DNA of 33,625 bases, taken from a virus. The stretch lies in the IMG/VR virus record IMGVR_UViG_3300020198_000053, positions 1 through 33,625 of that record; one strand, given 5' to 3'. The position numbers and the translations under genes were made by a program. Every line of letters starts with the position of its first letter. Position 1 is the first letter of the stretch. The notes beneath the pieces are model-generated. The model was given only the letters and a program-made list of their open reading frames with translations. It did not search any database and was not told where the DNA came from. Positions 32,388 to 33,625 of the stretch are shown here, piece by piece.

Positions 32388-32630
32388 TCAATTACCTTTA
32401 TGTGACCAAAGCGGACTCAATAACAAGGGTCCGTTTTTGTCTTTTGTATAATACAAAATATCGGCTTTTTTAGAATGTGATTTAATATTTTTAATAATAC
32501 CTTCAACCATGTTCCAATTGCCATGATAGATTGGTTCATCTAGTTCGCTATCGTATATCGCATATTTGATAGTTGAAACTTCAAATATATAAAACGTTGT
32601 CTCTTTTGGGTTGATTTTTTTGTACTTCAT
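32388..32630 (-). CDS. small minus-strand protein
   Basis: 80 residues, the only minus-strand gene supported. The composition looks like real protein (YAIYDSELDEPIYHGNWNMVEGIIKNI), there is no competing + frame in 32440-32640, and the ATG at 32630 is preceded 11 nt upstream, on the minus strand, by ATATTTATA (32642-32650), the same element that precedes + strand genes. It converges on the winged-helix gene, sharing the base next to its stop, and contains that gene's terminator in its 3' end. No known domain recognised. Confidence 0.55.
   Translation of the reverse strand: MKYKKINPKETTFYIFEVSTIKYAIYDSELDEPIYHGNWNMVEGIIKNIKSHSKKADILYYTKDKNGPLLLSPLWSHKGN
32412..32438 (+). terminator. Rho-independent terminator of winged-helix gene
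   Basis: CGGACTC (32412-32418) pairs with GGGTCCG (32427-32433, one G-T pair) around an 8-nt loop, followed by T5. It lies within the 3' coding part of the minus-strand gene. Confidence 0.7.
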
Positions 32631-32641
32631 GATAGACTACA

Positions 32642-32650
32642 TATAAATAT
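32642..32650 (-). promoter_or_regulatory. ATATTTATA late-type motif, minus strand
   Basis: Reads ATATTTATA on the minus strand, 11 nt before the ATG at 32630. Read on the + strand it is TATAAATA overlapping the start of the DruA-like gene. Confidence 0.45.
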
Positions 32651-33625
32651 GGATGCATTACAAGAATTCTTTGGGGTAGAGGCATTTGACTATGGACTTA
32701 ATAAATTTAAGTTTGTTGAAAATCTAGATTTTTTAAAGGCTATGTCTGTAGAAGAACAGACTTTTTATAAGAAATGGATTGAATTACAATCACTTAATAA
32801 TTATGCTAATAAAGCATGTCAAGCTAAAGCTAAAATTTGGAAGCCCACCGATCTAAATGATGAAGAATTGACAATAAAGGAGATTGAAAATCTTAGACCA
32901 AAAGTTGTACATGTAACCAATAATAAACTATTAGACAATGATTGGGTAATGTTGCGTACATTTGTACATACGATGGAGTATGCTCAGACGCCAGGTAGAT
33001 TCGTTAAGTTCTTAATTACAGATGGCAACGACGATGACCCCCGTTATTTAGGCGTCATTAGTATGTCTAGTGATGTAATTACAATTACAGATCGTGATAA
33101 TTATATTGGTTGGACGCCAGAGGATAAACTAAAAAATAAAAAACTAGCTCATAGTGCTATTGGTAGTTGTATTATGAGTACCCAACCTTTTGGATATAAT
33201 TTCTTGGGTGGTAAGTTAGTAGCGTCATTAGTGACTGCAGAGACGGTCAGGAACGCATGGCAGGCTCTCTATAACCAGCTTTTGGTTGGAATTACTACAA
33301 CTAGCCTCTACGGCAGTTATAGCATGTATAATAGCTTAAAATGGTGGCATAAGTGTGGTACAAGTGCTGGAAAAATGTCTATTAAACCAGATGATGCTAT
33401 TTATAAGGTGTGGCACGATTGGATTAAAAAGAATAAAGCGGAGAAATATAAAGATGCGATGACCCAACGTGAAGGTGTTAGTGGACCCGTAACTGGAGCT
33501 AAAACTCGGGTATTGAACATGATTTTTTCTGAGTTAGGGGTTAAATCTAGTGCTTATGTACATGGGTTTGAACGTGGTACATACTATGCTTGTCCATATA
33601 AGAATTCAAAAGACTTTTTTTGTAG
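32649..33625 (+). CDS. DruA / DUF4338-like protein (3' partial)
   Basis: 325 codons are visible from ATG 32649 with no stop before the window ends. The core resembles the DruA (DUF4338) family known from Druantia defence loci and from many phage and transposon proteins: VRxFVHTMEYAQTPGRFVKF-type start, RYLGVISMSSDV, DRDNYIGW, FGYNFLGGKLVASLV and ITTTSLYGSYSMYNSLKWW-HKCG. The first 90 residues are helical and distinct. DruA's biochemical activity is not settled. Diverges from the minus-strand gene with only 18 nt between starts. In a lytic phage it could be a nuclease-like or host-takeover factor, or superinfection exclusion; this is inference. The absent C-terminus limits the call. Confidence 0.65.
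   Translation, partial: MDALQEFFGVEAFDYGLNKFKFVENLDFLKAMSVEEQTFYKKWIELQSLNNYANKACQAKAKIWKPTDLNDEELTIKEIENLRPKVVHVTNNKLLDNDWVMLRTFVHTMEYAQTPGRFVKFLITDGNDDDPRYLGVISMSSDVITITDRDNYIGWTPEDKLKNKKLAHSAIGSCIMSTQPFGYNFLGGKLVASLVTAETVRNAWQALYNQLLVGITTTSLYGSYSMYNSLKWWHKCGTSAGKMSIKPDDAIYKVWHDWIKKNKAEKYKDAMTQREGVSGPVTGAKTRVLNMIFSELGVKSSAYVHGFERGTYYACPYKNSKDFFC

Overview
This window looks like part of the genome of a T4-superfamily myovirus (contractile-tailed phage). The DNA is AT-rich and tightly packed, and every gene but one lies on the + strand. The assignment rests on a gp19-like tail tube, a gp26/gp51-type tail-assembly chaperone directly before a tape measure, a LysM baseplate protein, a gp32-like SSB, a UvsX-type recombinase, a T4 RNase H-like 5' nuclease, a gp41-like DnaB helicase, and class Ia ribonucleotide reductase (nrdA/nrdB). 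No tRNA, integrase, insertion sequence or CRISPR array was seen. The host cannot be named. Most genes lack a Shine-Dalgarno sequence, although several good sigma70-like promoters are present.

Layout. 1-2965: the end of a collagen-like Gly-X-Y tail fibre gene, a glycosyltransferase and three small proteins. 3089-15660: the tail module, namely a HAD phosphatase-nucleotidyltransferase fusion, tail tube, a HIGH-family nucleotidylyltransferase, a gp26-like chaperone with a frameshifted extension, the tape measure, a large baseplate/tube-junction protein, a LysM protein, a hub-like protein and a small tail protein. 15697-19270: a minimal, divergent family-A DNA polymerase and two uncharacterised proteins. 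19399-23968: the replication/recombination block (SSB, UvsX, 5' nuclease, helicase). 24080-27445: nrdA-nrdB. 27498-28742: a basic protein, a coiled-coil/membrane protein and a secreted Pro/Val-rich 'moron' with its own promoter and terminator. 28866-33625: a MoxR/CobS-like AAA+ ATPase, a HExxH-VWA protein, a small winged-helix-like protein, one small minus-strand gene, and a DruA/DUF4338-like gene that runs off the window.

Regulation falls into two visible classes. Replication genes are preceded by TTGAC-type promoters, three of which share TTGRCW-N11-TGGTGTA. Many virion or late-looking genes instead carry ATATTTAT(A/T) only 3-22 nt before the start codon, which would give leaderless or nearly leaderless mRNAs if it is a late -10 element. 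The same motif precedes the single minus-strand gene in that gene's own orientation. The SSB leader resembles the T4 gene 32 autoregulatory operator: a hairpin followed by six TTAA repeats.

Most notable are the +1/-2 frameshift at T7 before the tape measure, the ATATTTATA element, the stripped-down polymerase, and the MoxR-VWA/protease, winged-helix and DruA-like cluster at the right end.
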